64,000 nt of DNA from Branchiostoma lanceolatum (GCF_035083965.1 NC_089727.1:9553501-9617500); one strand, 5' to 3'. Counted from the first letter of the stretch, positions 20,701-31,904 are shown. Numbers and translations are program-made. The notes: generated from the sequence alone by a model not told the origin.

Positions 20701-23700
20701 GAGTTCATGGCGCAATCGCATCGCCGTCTTAGACCGCAGCAGAATGAAAATGGCGCCATTGGAAAGAGCAGATTACGAGCTTAAAATCGGTACCTGGAAC
20801 AAAAGGAAATTTTAATTTTTTGAGCAGTAAAAGTCGATTTTAAAAAACTCATCGATCTTTAATGATAAAATTTACCACCTAAATTTAATTTTTTCTTCTT
20901 GTTCTTGGTGTCAAATTGACGGCAAGAAACAGGGCTACGTTTTGATGTAATCGACATGTTTATATCATGCACACCGGCGAAGCGGGAGCTACTTATCCCG
21001 ATGGGGGTGGCCCTGTGATTGGATGGTCGCGCCGCGCGATCCTGACGCGCGAAATTTGGACCTCTGCGTTCCTCAGAAACAGAAGATTTGTGACTGAAGG
21101 GGCACAACCAAATCCTTTCTGATGCTTTGGAGCAAGAAATTCCAGGTAAAATATTTTGCAGTATTTTTTATTTATAGGGTTGATAAAATGTATTAATTTT
21201 TATTTTATTTATGCCTGCCTGAATGTGTGCATGTTTTTTTTGTAGGGCAATGCCAGCAATGTAGTTTCAAAAGCAATTGTTTTAGTCATGAAAACAATGA
21301 ATAACATTACAACTTTAGAGCAGTTTATTTCTTTGTTATTGTGTTATTGGTTATGTGAATCATTGTTTGCCTTGTTCCAAGTCTAAAATACCATTGTGTA
21401 TTTTGCAACTTGTTGAACTTGAGGCACCGTGGGCCCCCGGTTAGGGGTCAGCCGGGGAACCTATGCCCAATTTTTCTGAAAATCTTACTAGTGTTCAAGT
21501 TTGTCTCTTTTTGATGAAATATTATTCTGCTTGCCTTGTTCCAAGTTTAAAAATACCATTGTGTATTATTTTCACTTGTTGAACTTGAGGCACCGTGGCC
21601 CCCGGATAGGGGCCAGCCGAGGAACCTATGCCCAATTTTTTCCCAAAACTCTGACTTTATATGATATTGAACTTTGTCGTTCTTATGAACGAATGCTAAT
21701 TGCCACAAGTAGATAATCACCCTTTGGACTTCACAGGATCACTGAGAGTTACATTAAATGCTATTTAGGAAGTTATAAATTGCCAAGTTGAAAGAAAGTA
21801 TTCAGGGATGACATTCATCGCTTACGATTTAAAAAAAAAGAGTCATGACTGCCAGCATGCAGAAGAATCAATGGTTCTTTTCTCCTTGTGAGGTGAAACA
21901 CTGTTCTTCTTGTTGAGTCTGGTACAGCGACATCCATGACAATCCCACGTGGTACCCAGATGCAGTCGTTGAAGATGGAATACAAACTGTCTCACTCACA
22001 TTCTTCAGTTATAGTCATTTATCTACTTAATCTATTCATTAAGCGAAATGTCCTTGTTGCTGTATCAGAGAGTGAGTCAGTGAGTGAGTGAGTGTATCAT
22101 GTAGCATTTGTTCACATATGATATGTGCCAGTCTGATTCTTTCTTCACAATCATAAGAAAGAAAATTGATATAAATGCAAATCAGTATAGTGATGTTAAC
22201 AGTCTAAATATTTGTTTTTCAGGAGGAATACACCACCTTCCAGATGTGTCAGACATAAGAACAGCAGAGAAGAAATTAGTAATACATGACCATGTAGTAT
22301 CTACTGAAAAATGTACTAACCCACTTAGGAGTGGGAGATGTTGAATGGTGGAGGACAAAGGTATGGTTGGTGAGTTAACAGTTTAGTTATGCCACCAGTT
22401 CAATTAAGACTTAGTGTTTAAACAGAGGAAAACAATGAAATTATGAATGAAAAGATATAACAGTTGCTAAATGTATGTGTTTAGCAATTACATTGTAGCT
22501 TATAGTTATACATTGTTGTTGTGACTGAACTCTATTGCAATGATGATGATGTCCACTTCTAAAAACATTAATGTTGATGATAGCCATGGATGAGTAGCCA
22601 TGTTCTGTAATGTGTACATGGGACTGTCATGATCATCTAACCATGAAAATGATGAAAAGTAAGCTGGTGGTTGCAGTAAGAAGTTGTGTACATTGCATTC
22701 TATGGATGAACGGAAATATACCTGCAAAAAAATCATAGAAATCTGTGTACAATTTGTATACTTACTGAAGACAGCCTCTGACCTTGAAAAACGTTGACCT
22801 TGTCATAATAAGTGCAATATTTACATTGTCTAGCTATAGTACAAACATCTGTCATATATTGTGTAAGTGTAAAGTTGCAAGTTGTGGTGATGTGATGATG
22901 CAATGTATCGTCTACTAATATCAAGTGACATATTCACAGTACGCAAATTCTATATTTGACCTTGACAAAGTTGACCTTGTTATTAAGGTCAACATTCTAT
23001 GGATAGAACATATTTGTGAGTAATAAAACATAATGCTGTGTATTGTGGAAAGCCGTGAAGTATGATACTTTGTCGTGCTAGCTACTGCATGTACTGTACT
23101 GATAATACTGGCTAAACATCAATGGGTCCGTAACCAAAAATGTGGATTTTTGACCCCAAGTCAATCATTTTGTGAGGAAGTACAGGTGAGGTGGCTAATA
23201 TTGTGTGAAAGAACATCTATGGGTGTTGCTATGTTTAAAATATCGGAAGACAGGGGTGTTCCTATAAAAAGATACAGGTGAGTGAACTTTGGAGGATTTT
23301 TCCTTCTCTTGAGGTCAAAGGTCACGGTACCACCTGTAAAATTTATCATGAAAGGCATATTTTCACCCTGTATAAGATTATAATAAAACGACATGAAAGT
23401 CCAGAACCCTGTGGGATTATTCTATGTAGTACATATTACCAATAAATAACATAAAGTAAGCTTTGCAGCATTTACTTACCTTTCTATTACCTTTTAAAAA
23501 AGGTAAATTATTCATTTTCACAGTTAATTCCCACGGCCGGCCTTTCTGAGGGCCGATTTTGGCAACTTTGTGGAGCCATATCTCGGCAACCGCTTAACAT
23601 ATTGACTTCATTTAAAAAGCATTTTATTTCATTTGATTAGCTCTTTCAGGAAAAGTAAATATCATCAGTGTATCATGTTTTTAAAATTTTGGTTGGAATA

Positions 23701-26700
23701 CCTACTTGTACAGTTGAATATGACATGATTTCATTTCCATCGTTCATTCAAACACAGTACTTTGTGAATACGTGTTGAATATTTTCTTCTGCACTGTTGT
23801 AATGCTTTACTGGTTTCTCCCCAGTTTGTGATGGACTTGACATTTACCCAAGCTTGTAGAGGAGTGAACAAGGAGCTGAACTTCACCATGATGGACACCT
23901 GTCCCAGATGTAAGGGGAACAAGGCAGAACCTGGGACTAAGATAACACGCTGTCAGTACTGTCATGGCACCGGACAGGTTAGTATATTATGATAACCATC
24001 ACTAGAAGGCTGTGTTTTGGATAGTGTTTGTTTTTGGATTTGTTGTTGTTAAACAGCAAAACTTAGAATGCTCTGTGATCACACAGACACCCCACCTCCG
24101 TCAAAATGTAGAAATAAAAAAATGCAAAATATTTGAGGGACATGAAAACACTCTCTCATTCGTTGAACCGCTAATTGGCATGGTATCATTGGTTGAACGG
24201 CTAATTGTGATGAACAGTCAAGATCGGTCTATTTGGTATGTGGTTAGGGTTTAATCTACTGAAGGGATGGATAGATTTTGGGCCCCTTGGTGACTTTCCT
24301 TGGTACTGCAGCTTCCAGTTTCCTTGACATAGAGTACTGTTTGTTGGACTACAATTAACTTATTGATAACACATGGTAATATATGTTATATCCCCATTTT
24401 GATTTTGAAAAAAATCACTCTTGCATGGTGCGAAATACCTGGTTGCACGTTGCACAGTGCAACAAGATTTCGGTTGGTGCAAGTTAATTCCAAACCCAGG
24501 TAGCGCAGTGTGCAACCTTATATTTTGAGCCAAAGATTTCAATCGGAGCCCTGGAAGCTCACAAAAACAGTGTCACTCTCATAAAATTCAGTAAATCTTC
24601 AATTGAAATAAAGAAATCAACACTTCTTCGTTTTAAACCATCCAAAACCCTTCATAGATCGTGGAATTTGAGCTGAAAAAGACAAAAACACACTGCCCTC
24701 AGCTAAACAAGATGTTGTTAGGTCAATGGGAACACAATACTATCTAATATATATTTTGAAATGTTAGTAGTATTATACGCTACATACGAGCTTGATTTGA
24801 AGAAATCGGTGAATGTTGCTGGAGCAACCTGAAATTTGGATGTGCAACCTAGCATTTGCCCTTGGTTGCAACATGGGCAACCTGGCTCAAAAAAGTATTT
24901 CGCACCCTGCTCTTGTCTACTCTAACATTCTTAGTTGTTCATTGAAAAGCAAATAACAAATACAATATTGAGTTAGTCTGTATAATGATGACCTTTGACA
25001 TGTCAATGATTACAACCCCTTGCTGTTCACATCCTGAATGTGACAACTTGGAGAAAATATGCTAATGAGGTATGTGTCAATCATTGTGAAAATGTGTTAA
25101 TGACCATGTTCCACCCCTATGTTTGAACTAGCAAAACTGTTTGTGTAAATATTTGTGTATTTTCCACTTGCTAGGAGACAATCAACACCGGTCCCTTCAT
25201 GATGCGCTCGACGTGTCGGCGGTGCCGTGGCCAGGGCACGCTCTACTCCTCCCCCTGTATCCTCTGCAGAGGGCAGGGCAAGACTCAACAGAAGAAGTCA
25301 GTCATGGTACCTGTACCGGCAGGTTAGTACATTAGGTACCATACTATTCCCACAAAACATACCATCTACAAGATTGAAACATTAACAATAGTAGCTCTAC
25401 AGTCACACAGTGGAAAAGCTTCTTGCAGCGTTTTGAGTTTGTGGTAAAGAGTTCATTGCGAAAACCTCGAACATTTCTGCATTAACAGTACCATCTACAA
25501 TGTATATAAGGCAATAGGGTGTCGGATCAGAAGAATCCAAGAGGAAATGTTCTGGTTATTTCTTAACATACTAAGTTGAATCTACCTTTAGTTAACAGTA
25601 TTACTTTACCAAGTGATATTCACGGATCTTACTCCTCCATTCCATCTCACCAGGTGTTGAAGATGGACAGACTGTGAGAATGCCCATGGGAAGCAAGGAG
25701 CTCTTTATCACATTCAGAGTGAGTACAGCTACTCAACAATAGATCAGTCTTTTCTATATAACATTTATCTATTGAAAGCTTATGCAAAATAATGATGACC
25801 TTTGACATGTCAATGATTACAACCCCTTGCTGTTCACATCCTGAACGTGACAACTTGGAGAAAATATGCTAATGAGGCACGTGTCAATCTTAGAGAAAAT
25901 ATGCTGATGAGGTATGTGCCAATCTTAGGTAACAGAACGTAGAGTTATCCTAGGTTTGGTCTCCCGTACCTTGTCATTGACTTAATGTCCTGCAATATTT
26001 CCAGTCTGATCCATAGGACAAACAAAAGGAGAACACATTGAAGCCAGAATACTGTCTTCATTCAGTGCACACTTTAAATATCTTTGGTAAAATTTGTCAG
26101 ATTTGCAGCAAACATGGTCAGTTATTGGTCTGTAGCCTGCCAAGGTTTAAGATGTTAACCTTCTCCCTGCTGCCTAACTCTAACCAATAGGAAATTGGGT
26201 GACAAGCGGCTACCACAGAGTGCTATAGGTTAACTTGTTTTTGTTGTCCTGTGTTTTTTGTCCAGGTTGCGAGGAGTGACTACTTCCGTCGGCAAGGTGC
26301 AGACATCCACACGGATGCTGCCATCTCCATAGCTCAGGCCGTTCTCGGGGGAAACATGCGCATCAAGGGCATTTATGATAACGTCACCATCGATGTAAGT
26401 AAAGTCTAGATACGTGAAAACATTTTAAATTCTTCCCATACCCTCTCAATGTATATGAGCAGTGCTGCTCTCAGTTTCTACTGTCCTTTGACCGCACAGG
26501 CTACTACAGCAGGGGACTAGTCAACTGGTAGTGGTGTTTGTTCAACTCCAATTCTCTATTCCACAGTCTTTTTTCATTGTTAAAAACACCAGGCCAATGA
26601 TTAACACTACTTCTGCTGTTCACATACTGCAATGGTACACACTACCTTGTAGATCTGATGTTATGAGGCTGTGGTAAAATCTCTAAGTAATTTTTTGAAA

Positions 26701-28946
26701 GATTGGATATTGTTTGGAAGTGTTGTTTGAAAGAGTTGTGACTCATGTGTCCCATTGGTTGAAACCTAGATCCCGCGAGGGACCCAGTCGCACACACGGC
26801 TGAGACTGCCAGGGAAGGGGATCAAACGTGTGCAGGGGTACGGCTACGGTGATCACTACGTCCACATCAAGATCAAGGTCCCAGAGTAAGTAACACATAC
26901 ATGCATCCATCATCTTGTAATTTGTTCACACAGCTGTGAAGGTGATGTTACTGTAAATGTTGAAAGGTTTGCGGCGGTTTTATATTCTCTTTGACCTCTT
27001 CACTGCAGAGTCATGGCACTGCAAATATGCATTTCCGTTGTATTACTACTGTACTGCAGGATTGTGTCAACTGCAAAATTAAAACACTGAAATCTGCCTT
27101 TCCCCTCCTGCTTCAATAGTATGATGTTGAAGAAACTTTATATTACTTTATATTATATTATATTATACTAATACAAATGTAGTTCTTTAAACCATTGAGT
27201 ATAAGTAGAAACACCCATGGCAGCTTTTGATTTCACTCTCAAAAAGACAGGGAAAATTATGGTATGTTATGGATATTCCCAAATCAGATGCATTTTCATG
27301 CTAAGACAGGGAAAAGTTGGCAGTTTGTATATGGAAGAAACTTATGATACAGACTCAACAGACATTTCTGAAGACAGCATTTAATAACCGCACTTGAGAC
27401 TTAAACTCCATCTTTCCCTGTGTCCTATAGCTCCTTGTCGTCAAAGCAGAAGGCCCTGGTCATGGCGTATGCAGAAGAGGAAACCGATGTAGATGGCACG
27501 GTGCAAGGCATCACAAGCACTCAGGATGGTGGGTACTAGTATATTCATGGTAGATAAGGCCTAGGAAAATTGTTGTATTTCCAATTACAGTCCTGAAAAT
27601 ATTACAGTCCGTAGGTAGGTATTCTCTTTCTACATCAACTAAAGCCTTAATCTGTTAACAGAGAATGAAATAAAGGAAGTCTGTAATAGAATAGATCAAA
27701 AGTTTTATGTCACTTGCCAGCAGTCGACCCCCGAAAAATTGTTGCTAGGTCAGTCGTGTAACCGGAAACACAACATTTTTTCCTAGGCTTATAATTAAGT
27801 TATATAGCTTTTAGCCTCTTCTTATCCCTCCTTCTGCTACCTTTTGCTGTATCCAACATATAAGATGGTGCATGCATAGAATTAGCCCTCAGTAATTAGC
27901 CCTCAGTTTGCACATGTTGACCATAAGCTAGCATACCATTTAGTTACCTGAAAACGCTGTCCACTTGGGTATGAGAGTATGCTTTGAGAAGTTCTTTATT
28001 TTCAGTAACTCTCTGTAACACAGATTCAAAACACTTGGAAATAGCAAGTTACAAACTGGCAGTTACTCCTTGTGATTCTGTGATTGTAGTATTCTTTTCT
28101 TTCATACTTCTAAACAAATAGTAGGCAAGCCAAAAACAATCCCTACCATCTATTGACTTGTTGGTTGCCCTTCCTCAAAGCTGAGGCCAAATCTGTAACT
28201 GAAAAGCAAAGACAGTTTTAAAAAGCAGTTGTTTCCCTCTGTCCAACAGTGGAGACAACCCGTGTTCAGGCTAACGTTGAGGATACTGAGGAGGTAGAGC
28301 AGAAACAGGGTGGGGGATTCCTCAGCAAGGTCAAGGACAAGATTGTGGGGTGGCTGGGCAACCTTCAACGATAGCGGGATTTCTTAGAGGTATGGTAGTC
28401 GATTTCCCAGACTTTCTGTGATTTTTCCTAGTATCAAAATGTTTCCTAGTATCAAAAACAAAGAAATTGCTTGATCTACCTCTAAGAAATCCATCAATGA
28501 CCTGCCTACCATTGGTAGTAATAGGGCGAAGGGGAGTACTATTATATCTCACTAGTTTGCCCTTTTGGGGAGAATGTCCTCCTTTGCAGTATTCCTGTGA
28601 ACTACTAGGTGGTGCACACAGCCGTAGTGAAAAGTTTGCAAAGCATGATGGAAAGTCACGAGATGCCGCCCGTCATTTCCTTTGCCATTGTCATTGTGGG
28701 GTGCTCATGGGTAATTTTAGAAGCCTATTTTATTAACATCAGATACAAAATCTCTCCCACTTTGCCTTCTTCCTTGTTATTTTTCTATTACTTTTCATGT
28801 TACATTTGACATACCCTCTGACGAGTATCGTTCTATTTGACCCAGGTGGGAAGCAGGCTATAGAAGATGAGGAAGGCTTGCTGGCCAAGGTCAAGGCTGT
28901 TCTGTGCGGAGACTGGCTGCCCAAGCGCAAGATCGGACAGAACTAA
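17571..28946 (+). CDS. DNAJA3: DnaJ homolog subfamily A member 3, mitochondrial (Tid1)
   Basis: Type I J-protein, co-chaperone of mitochondrial Hsp70. All splice phases join without a break. The product is 485 residues with the exon-11 end or 477 with the exon-12 end, against about 480 for the human long form. Order: presequence of 59 residues with no Asp or Glu; J domain about 83-149 with HPD at 112-114; Gly/Phe-rich linker about 148-190; cysteine-rich zinc region with four CxxCxG motifs at 234, 251, 273 and 287; substrate-binding beta domains about 300-420; variable tail. The ATG at 17571 (AAAAAATGGCG) starts the longest basic presequence. All key residues look intact. The two alternative last exons are the oddity. 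Introns, especially intron 4 (3.8 kb), are full of repeats. Confidence 0.97.
18157..18440 (+). repeat. ACCACCGCGAA-type repeat, two partial copies (intron 1)
   Basis: Contains GCGGTGGTTT, AAAACCACCGCGAA twice and TTTTCCCC..AGCACGAAATAAAA. Part two (18328-18440) resembles the same family's GACC/TACCTCTC.ACCACAAA segment. The family recurs, more decayed, at 19655-19800, 26945-27110 and 52862-53060. It looks like a roughly 170-bp foldback MITE. Confidence 0.7.
18578..18717 (+). CDS. DNAJA3: DNAJA3 exon 2 (start of J domain)
   Basis: Acceptor TTTTGCAG, donor CAG|GTGAGA. Includes [20 protein letters not shown], helices I and II of the J domain. Confidence 0.96.
18811..18887 (+). repeat. Intron duplication, copy 1
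   Basis: ACACCAGGCC...GATGTTATGAGG is nearly identical to 26586-26670 in intron 8 of the same gene. Confidence 0.9.
18961..19160. mobile_element. Foldback MITE with ~88-bp stem (intron 2)
   Basis: The left arm 18961-19047 is a near-perfect reverse complement of 19071-19160 around a 23-nt loop. The apex AATCGTATTGCCGCCCACGG pairs with its complement just after the loop. The stem suggests a young non-autonomous DNA element. Confidence 0.9.
19390..19470 (+). CDS. DNAJA3: DNAJA3 exon 3 (HPD motif)
   Basis: 27 codons starting [15 protein letters not shown] is the loop that stimulates Hsp70 ATPase. Donor GAG|GTAAGA. Confidence 0.97.
19655..19800 (+). repeat. ACCACCGCGAA-type repeat, decayed copy (intron 3)
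   Basis: GCAGTGACCTCTCCACCACAAA, TATTACTACTGTAGT and AATAAAACCACTGCAAAAAG align with the copies in introns 1 and 9 and at 52862. Confidence 0.65.
19817..20041 (+). CDS. DNAJA3: DNAJA3 exon 4 (J-domain end and Gly/Phe region)
   Basis: 75 codons from [15 protein letters not shown] through a Gly-, Phe- and Ser-rich linker to ...QFEQPQE. Donor GAG|GTAGGA. Confidence 0.96.
20150..20345 (+). mobile_element. SINE 3' portion (intron 4)
   Basis: GGGGACATAAAGCC...TGTATGAGGAAGC...GCACGTAAAGGAACCCA.CACACTTATC.A.AAGAG is the typical 3' body of a deuterostome tRNA-derived SINE, recognised by pattern. The tRNA head is not evident. Confidence 0.55.
21365..21644 (+). repeat. Tandem duplication, ~165-bp period (intron 4)
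   Basis: TTGCCTTGTTCCAAGT...ACCATTGTGTATT...CTTGAGGCACCGTGG...GGGAACCTATGCCCAATTTTT appears at 21365-21478 and again at 21530-21644 with few changes. Confidence 0.9.
22072..22097. repeat. (GAGT)n microsatellite
   Basis: Short imperfect GAGT/CAGT run inside intron 4 of DNAJA3. Confidence 0.8.
23825..23977 (+). CDS. DNAJA3: DNAJA3 exon 5 (zinc motifs 1 and 2)
   Basis: 51 codons with CPRCKG and CQYCHGTG, after the conserved [14 protein letters not shown] segment. Confidence 0.97.
24255..24315 (+). repeat. Fragment of a dispersed repeat
   Basis: CTTGGTGACTTTCCTTGGTACTGCAG resembles the AGTGGCTTTCTTTGGTACTGCAGGAG segment of the repeat at 41645-41960. Confidence 0.5.
24424..24909. mobile_element. 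hAT-like MITE (intron 5 of DNAJA3)
   Basis: The ends CATGGTGCGAAATAC and GTATTTCGCACCCTG are inverted repeats. CTCTTG directly flanks both ends (24418-24423 and 24910-24915). Many TTGCAC/GTGCAA motifs cluster near both ends, as subterminal transposase sites do in hAT elements. It is 486 bp and non-coding. The superfamily is inferred; the visible target duplication is 6 bp rather than the usual 8. Confidence 0.7.
24982..25084 (+). repeat. Intron duplication (intron 5), copy 1
   Basis: Nearly identical to 25789-25891 in intron 7 (GATGACCTTTGACATGTCAA, GTGACAACTTGGAGAAAATA). The exons around the copies are not duplicated. Confidence 0.9.
25175..25322 (+). CDS. DNAJA3: DNAJA3 exon 6 (zinc motifs 3 and 4)
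   Basis: 49 codons plus one base, with CRRCRGQG and CILCRGQG, then [10 protein letters not shown], the entry to the beta domain. Confidence 0.97.
25654..25718 (+). CDS. DNAJA3: DNAJA3 exon 7
   Basis: Gly completed across the junction, then [20 protein letters not shown], the conserved GVEDGQ.VR motif of DnaJ substrate domains. Donor AGA|GTGAGT. Confidence 0.96.
25789..25928 (+). repeat. Intron duplication (intron 7), copy 2 plus tandem partial
   Basis: Copy of 24982-25084, followed at once by a partial third copy of its end (AGAGAAAATATGCTGATGAG). Confidence 0.9.
26266..26394 (+). CDS. DNAJA3: DNAJA3 exon 8
   Basis: 43 codons. [20 protein letters not shown] and VLGG are conserved DnaJ C-terminal domain signatures. 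Donor GAT|GTAAGT. Confidence 0.97.
26586..26670 (+). repeat. Intron duplication (intron 8), copy 2
   Basis: Near-identical to 18811-18887 in intron 2. Confidence 0.9.
26770..26885 (+). CDS. DNAJA3: DNAJA3 exon 9
   Basis: 38 codons plus two bases, with [19 protein letters not shown] and [14 protein letters not shown], matching the second beta domain. Confidence 0.97.
26945..27110 (+). repeat. ACCACCGCGAA-type repeat, decayed copy (intron 9)
   Basis: GTTTGCGGCGGTTTTATATT, GACCTCTTCACTGCAGA, TATTACTACTGTACTGCAG and GTCAACTGCAAAATTAAAAC follow the order of the other copies. Confidence 0.7.
27431..27528 (+). CDS. DNAJA3: DNAJA3 exon 10 (last shared exon)
   Basis: Completes Asp, then 32 codons ([20 protein letters not shown]...) and one base. 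Donor G|GTGGGT leaves phase 1, which both terminal exons accept. Confidence 0.93.
28250..28374 (+). CDS. DNAJA3: DNAJA3 alternative last exon a
   Basis: Acceptor CTGTCCAACAG. Tail of 41 residues with [20 protein letters not shown], stop TAG at 28372-28374. A perfect 16-bp inverted repeat begins three bases after the stop. No AATAAA is seen between this stop and exon b. Confidence 0.85.
28377..28492. repeat. Perfect 16-bp inverted repeat after DNAJA3 last exon a
   Basis: GGATTTCTTAGAGGTA (28377-28392) pairs with TACCTCTAAGAAATCC (28477-28492). Between them TTTCCTAGTATCAAAA is repeated in tandem. It sits in the 3' untranslated region of isoform a, or in the intron spliced out for isoform b. 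It could be a relic of a small element or an RNA structure. Confidence 0.85.
28846..28946 (+). CDS. DNAJA3: DNAJA3 alternative last exon b
   Basis: Acceptor TTTGACCCAG, same phase. Tail of 33 residues with [15 protein letters not shown] and a basic end (KRKIGQN), stop TAA at 28944-28946. The [10 protein letters not shown] core resembles [11 protein letters not shown] of exon a and DEEGF.SKLKK of vertebrate Tid1, so a and b look like duplicates. Confidence 0.85.
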
Positions 28947-29720
28947 GATCTGAAAAAAACACTGACTCTCCTGTCTACAATAATATGCCACCGTACTCTG
29001 TTTCATAAGGTTATAATAGGGGAGGTAGACAGAGGTAGACCAGAAACTTTTCCTCCCTAACTATTGTTAAACCAGTCCTATAAAACCCCATAGGCGCCTC
29101 AGTGTACCAAATTGTTGTCACTACACAGGTAAGATAGTAACTTCACCTACTGCCTACCTGCCTAACTATAGTAACTTTGTATGTATACGAAACATTGTAT
29201 TTCACATTACAATCTGGGCTCCTCACCAAAAATTGAATGAAGTAACTCTTTTGCATTTGCATATGTTCTACACACGCCATCTATTTGTGAAGATTGTCTA
29301 AGAGTCAGTGAAGGGAAAACTAATACAAATGTAAGAGACCTCTGATTCATCATTCTTTGTCTTCTTCTGTGTAAAGTTTTAGAATATGAATAATAGCAGT
29401 CTTGATGTTACAGATGTAAATGGTGTGAGAATTGATGTAACATTGAAAGATTTAAAGGTACAACATGTACAAAATGCACATGATTTTATTGGTCCATGGT
29501 TTGGTTTGAAAATACAGTATATGTACAGGCACAGTGAGTTTACAGTAGGTTGCAGTACTGACGTGCCAGTGGGGAACCCTAGCTGTTGAAGTAATCATTG
29601 CAGGTTTACAGGCCATGACAATGAGAAAGTGCTGTTGGTGGGCTCAACTCACCTCAGCAGACTTGTACCTGTCTCCCAAATTATTTTTTGGAGACTGTAA
29701 GAAAAACACCCACAAGTACC

Positions 29721-29726
29721 AATAAA
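29721..29726 (+). terminator. Candidate poly(A) signal AATAAA for DNAJA3
   Basis: An AATAAA about 775 bp after the exon-b stop. It could serve both isoforms; the true cleavage site is unknown. Confidence 0.4.
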
Positions 29727-30999
29727 ATCTTAAACACATTGACTTGTCCAAGTTGTCATTACAATGTACCTCCTTGAAAATGTATGTGCTTTACTGTTTT
29801 ATCCATACTGTGATTAAGACAGCTCAGAGATAATTGCAACCTAAGCAAGAAAAGCCTTCAGACAAGAAACTTACAAAAACCCTGAACATTTCATGGTTAT
29901 TAAGTTATTTTAGCTTAATATGCATTGTTTGTAACTGGTATCACTGGTCAACATGGCAATGTTGTTACTATTCACGGCATGATGGAGAGAAGGAAGGCTT
30001 TGGTTATTTCTAAAAATCTGTTAGAGTTGAAACTTCGCTTGCCATCCATTCAAATGTCCTATATGTTCACCTGACCTGGCAATGGGGACTCCTGTTGTAG
30101 TACGTAGTCATTGTAGGTTGACAGCCTGTGAACGTGACAATGCTGCTGCAGTCATCACCTATAATGCCTGATAGTTACATAAAAAAAGACGTTGTTACGC
30201 GCCTGTTCTTCGAGCAGGAGCTGTGATTGCTGCATAGGCCAATCCGTGAGCAGTAATTCCGTCACTAGTCCTCGCAGAGGAAAGCTGCGACGTGCCAGGT
30301 TGTGTAGACTTTTTTGCTGCAGTACTGACAATGATTAATAAGAGCCGCTTTTGATCCATCAACCGCATTGACGTACCGTACCGTGAGCGGCACTAACCAT
30401 TTCTCAATGCTCATCGGACTCAGAAATAGCACCAATAAATGGAAAAATCGTTTTATTTTGGGGTAACTATATTGATCAAACAGGAATGGGAAAACAAGTC
30501 ACTTTATCTGGATTGAGAACTATATACACTGCTGCTGACGTGACACAAAATAGTGTTTCTGAAGACGACCTAAATTTAACGTAAAGCAGGGACCTATGGA
30601 TCCATGCATGCTCCCCATTCAAACCAAGGCAATCAGAGATGGCAGACTTCACCCCTCAGATGGGACAGACTGATGACACTGATGACAGAACATGGACTTT
30701 GAAAGATGCGCGCGCGCGCACAAAGTTCACATGCCAAGTCGTTTTAAAAAGGTTTAATTTATGAGAAGTTAAGATACGAGCATAATGTCCTTGCTCGTTC
30801 ATATCGTTACCGCATACTTTCTTTGATTTTAGAGTACCAAAAGTTTCCAGGGAGAAAAGTTTTTCTTTCCAATTTTCGTGCAGTAGTACTATTACTACAT
30901 CAACAGCTACAGTGCAAGAGTGCATACCCACTCGGCCAGAGCTGGAGCTATTCTTGAACGCGGTGAAAAACATATGAACATTGATTGAAAATCTTTTGA

Positions 31000-31120
31000 C
31001 ACACGCACGCACGACACGCGCGCACACACACTCACGCTCGCGTGCGCGCGCACACACACACAAACACATACATACACACAATCAAACACAAACAAACACA
31101 AACAAACACACACGTCACAG
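31000..31120. repeat. CA/CG-rich simple repeat
   Basis: Alternating purine-pyrimidine DNA with GCGTGCGCGCGCACACACAC, grading into CAAACA repeats. A separate GCGCGCGCGCA tract is at 30710-30720. Such tracts can adopt Z-DNA. The cysteine-rich minus-strand frames here are artefacts. Confidence 0.95.
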
Positions 31121-31393
31121 TGAACTGTTTTCCTAACTTTCCTAGATCCTCTTGACGTTCCAGACATTCTGGTTCTTTAACCTTTTGTGGTCTAGTGTCA
31201 GCCGAGGGCAGGCAGTTCGCCGCCCTGTCCCAAGAACTGGTCTCTCAACATGGTCGTCTGTACCTCAGGAATTCTCAGTGTCACGGCCGTTCGTCATGGG
31301 TGGGCTCCCGGGTGGTCAAATCAAGGAGGTTTAAAATCAAACTCCCTTGGTCAAATAAAACTTCAGTGTAATGATCATCACGAAACACCGTAG

Positions 31394-31627
31394 GTATGTA
31401 GCCTCTACCAGGCTCCAGAGGGGGCTGGAAAGGGTAGAAATTGGCCAAATAGACAGATACATTAAACATGCCAGATCATAATGAGTTAGTCTGCTAAAGG
31501 ATCCTAAAGGAGTATAGTACTTTTTTTAGTTTATAGCGGACTAACTCCTCTGGCATGTTAGTCTCTATTTGGACAATTTCTTCTTTACCCTAGCCGCCTC
31601 TGGAGCCTGTTACTGAGGCTAGTAGAT
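31394..31627. mobile_element. Foldback element, ~95-bp arms
   Basis: Left arm 31394-31494 and right arm 31536-31627 are imperfect reverse complements (AGGCTCCAGAGG..GCT, CCAAATAGA, AACATGCCAGA, GAGTTAGTC). The loop is about 40 bp. Non-coding MITE-like structure. Confidence 0.8.
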
Positions 31628-31904
31628 ATGGTCTAGTTGACCAAACGGCCAGACATGAAACAAACTAAGCAATGGGTGACTAGCTTGCTGGCCAATCAGG
31701 TATGATGATTTCAATGACTACCTAAATGGCCTTTTAATACAACACATCATGTTGTCATTCATTATTTTTTGCCACTTCTACTAAATTCATTCATTTTTAT
31801 CAAGGACATCAAGGGGTATTAAGGTAATGTCTAATCGAGTTTACGAGTATAGTTTCCATGCACATTTGTGGTTTAATTTTCACTGCTACTTGATGAAAAA
31901 GACA

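Noticed and set aside
30656..31167. Cysteine/valine-rich minus-strand frames
   Set aside because: Translations of CA/CG simple repeats.
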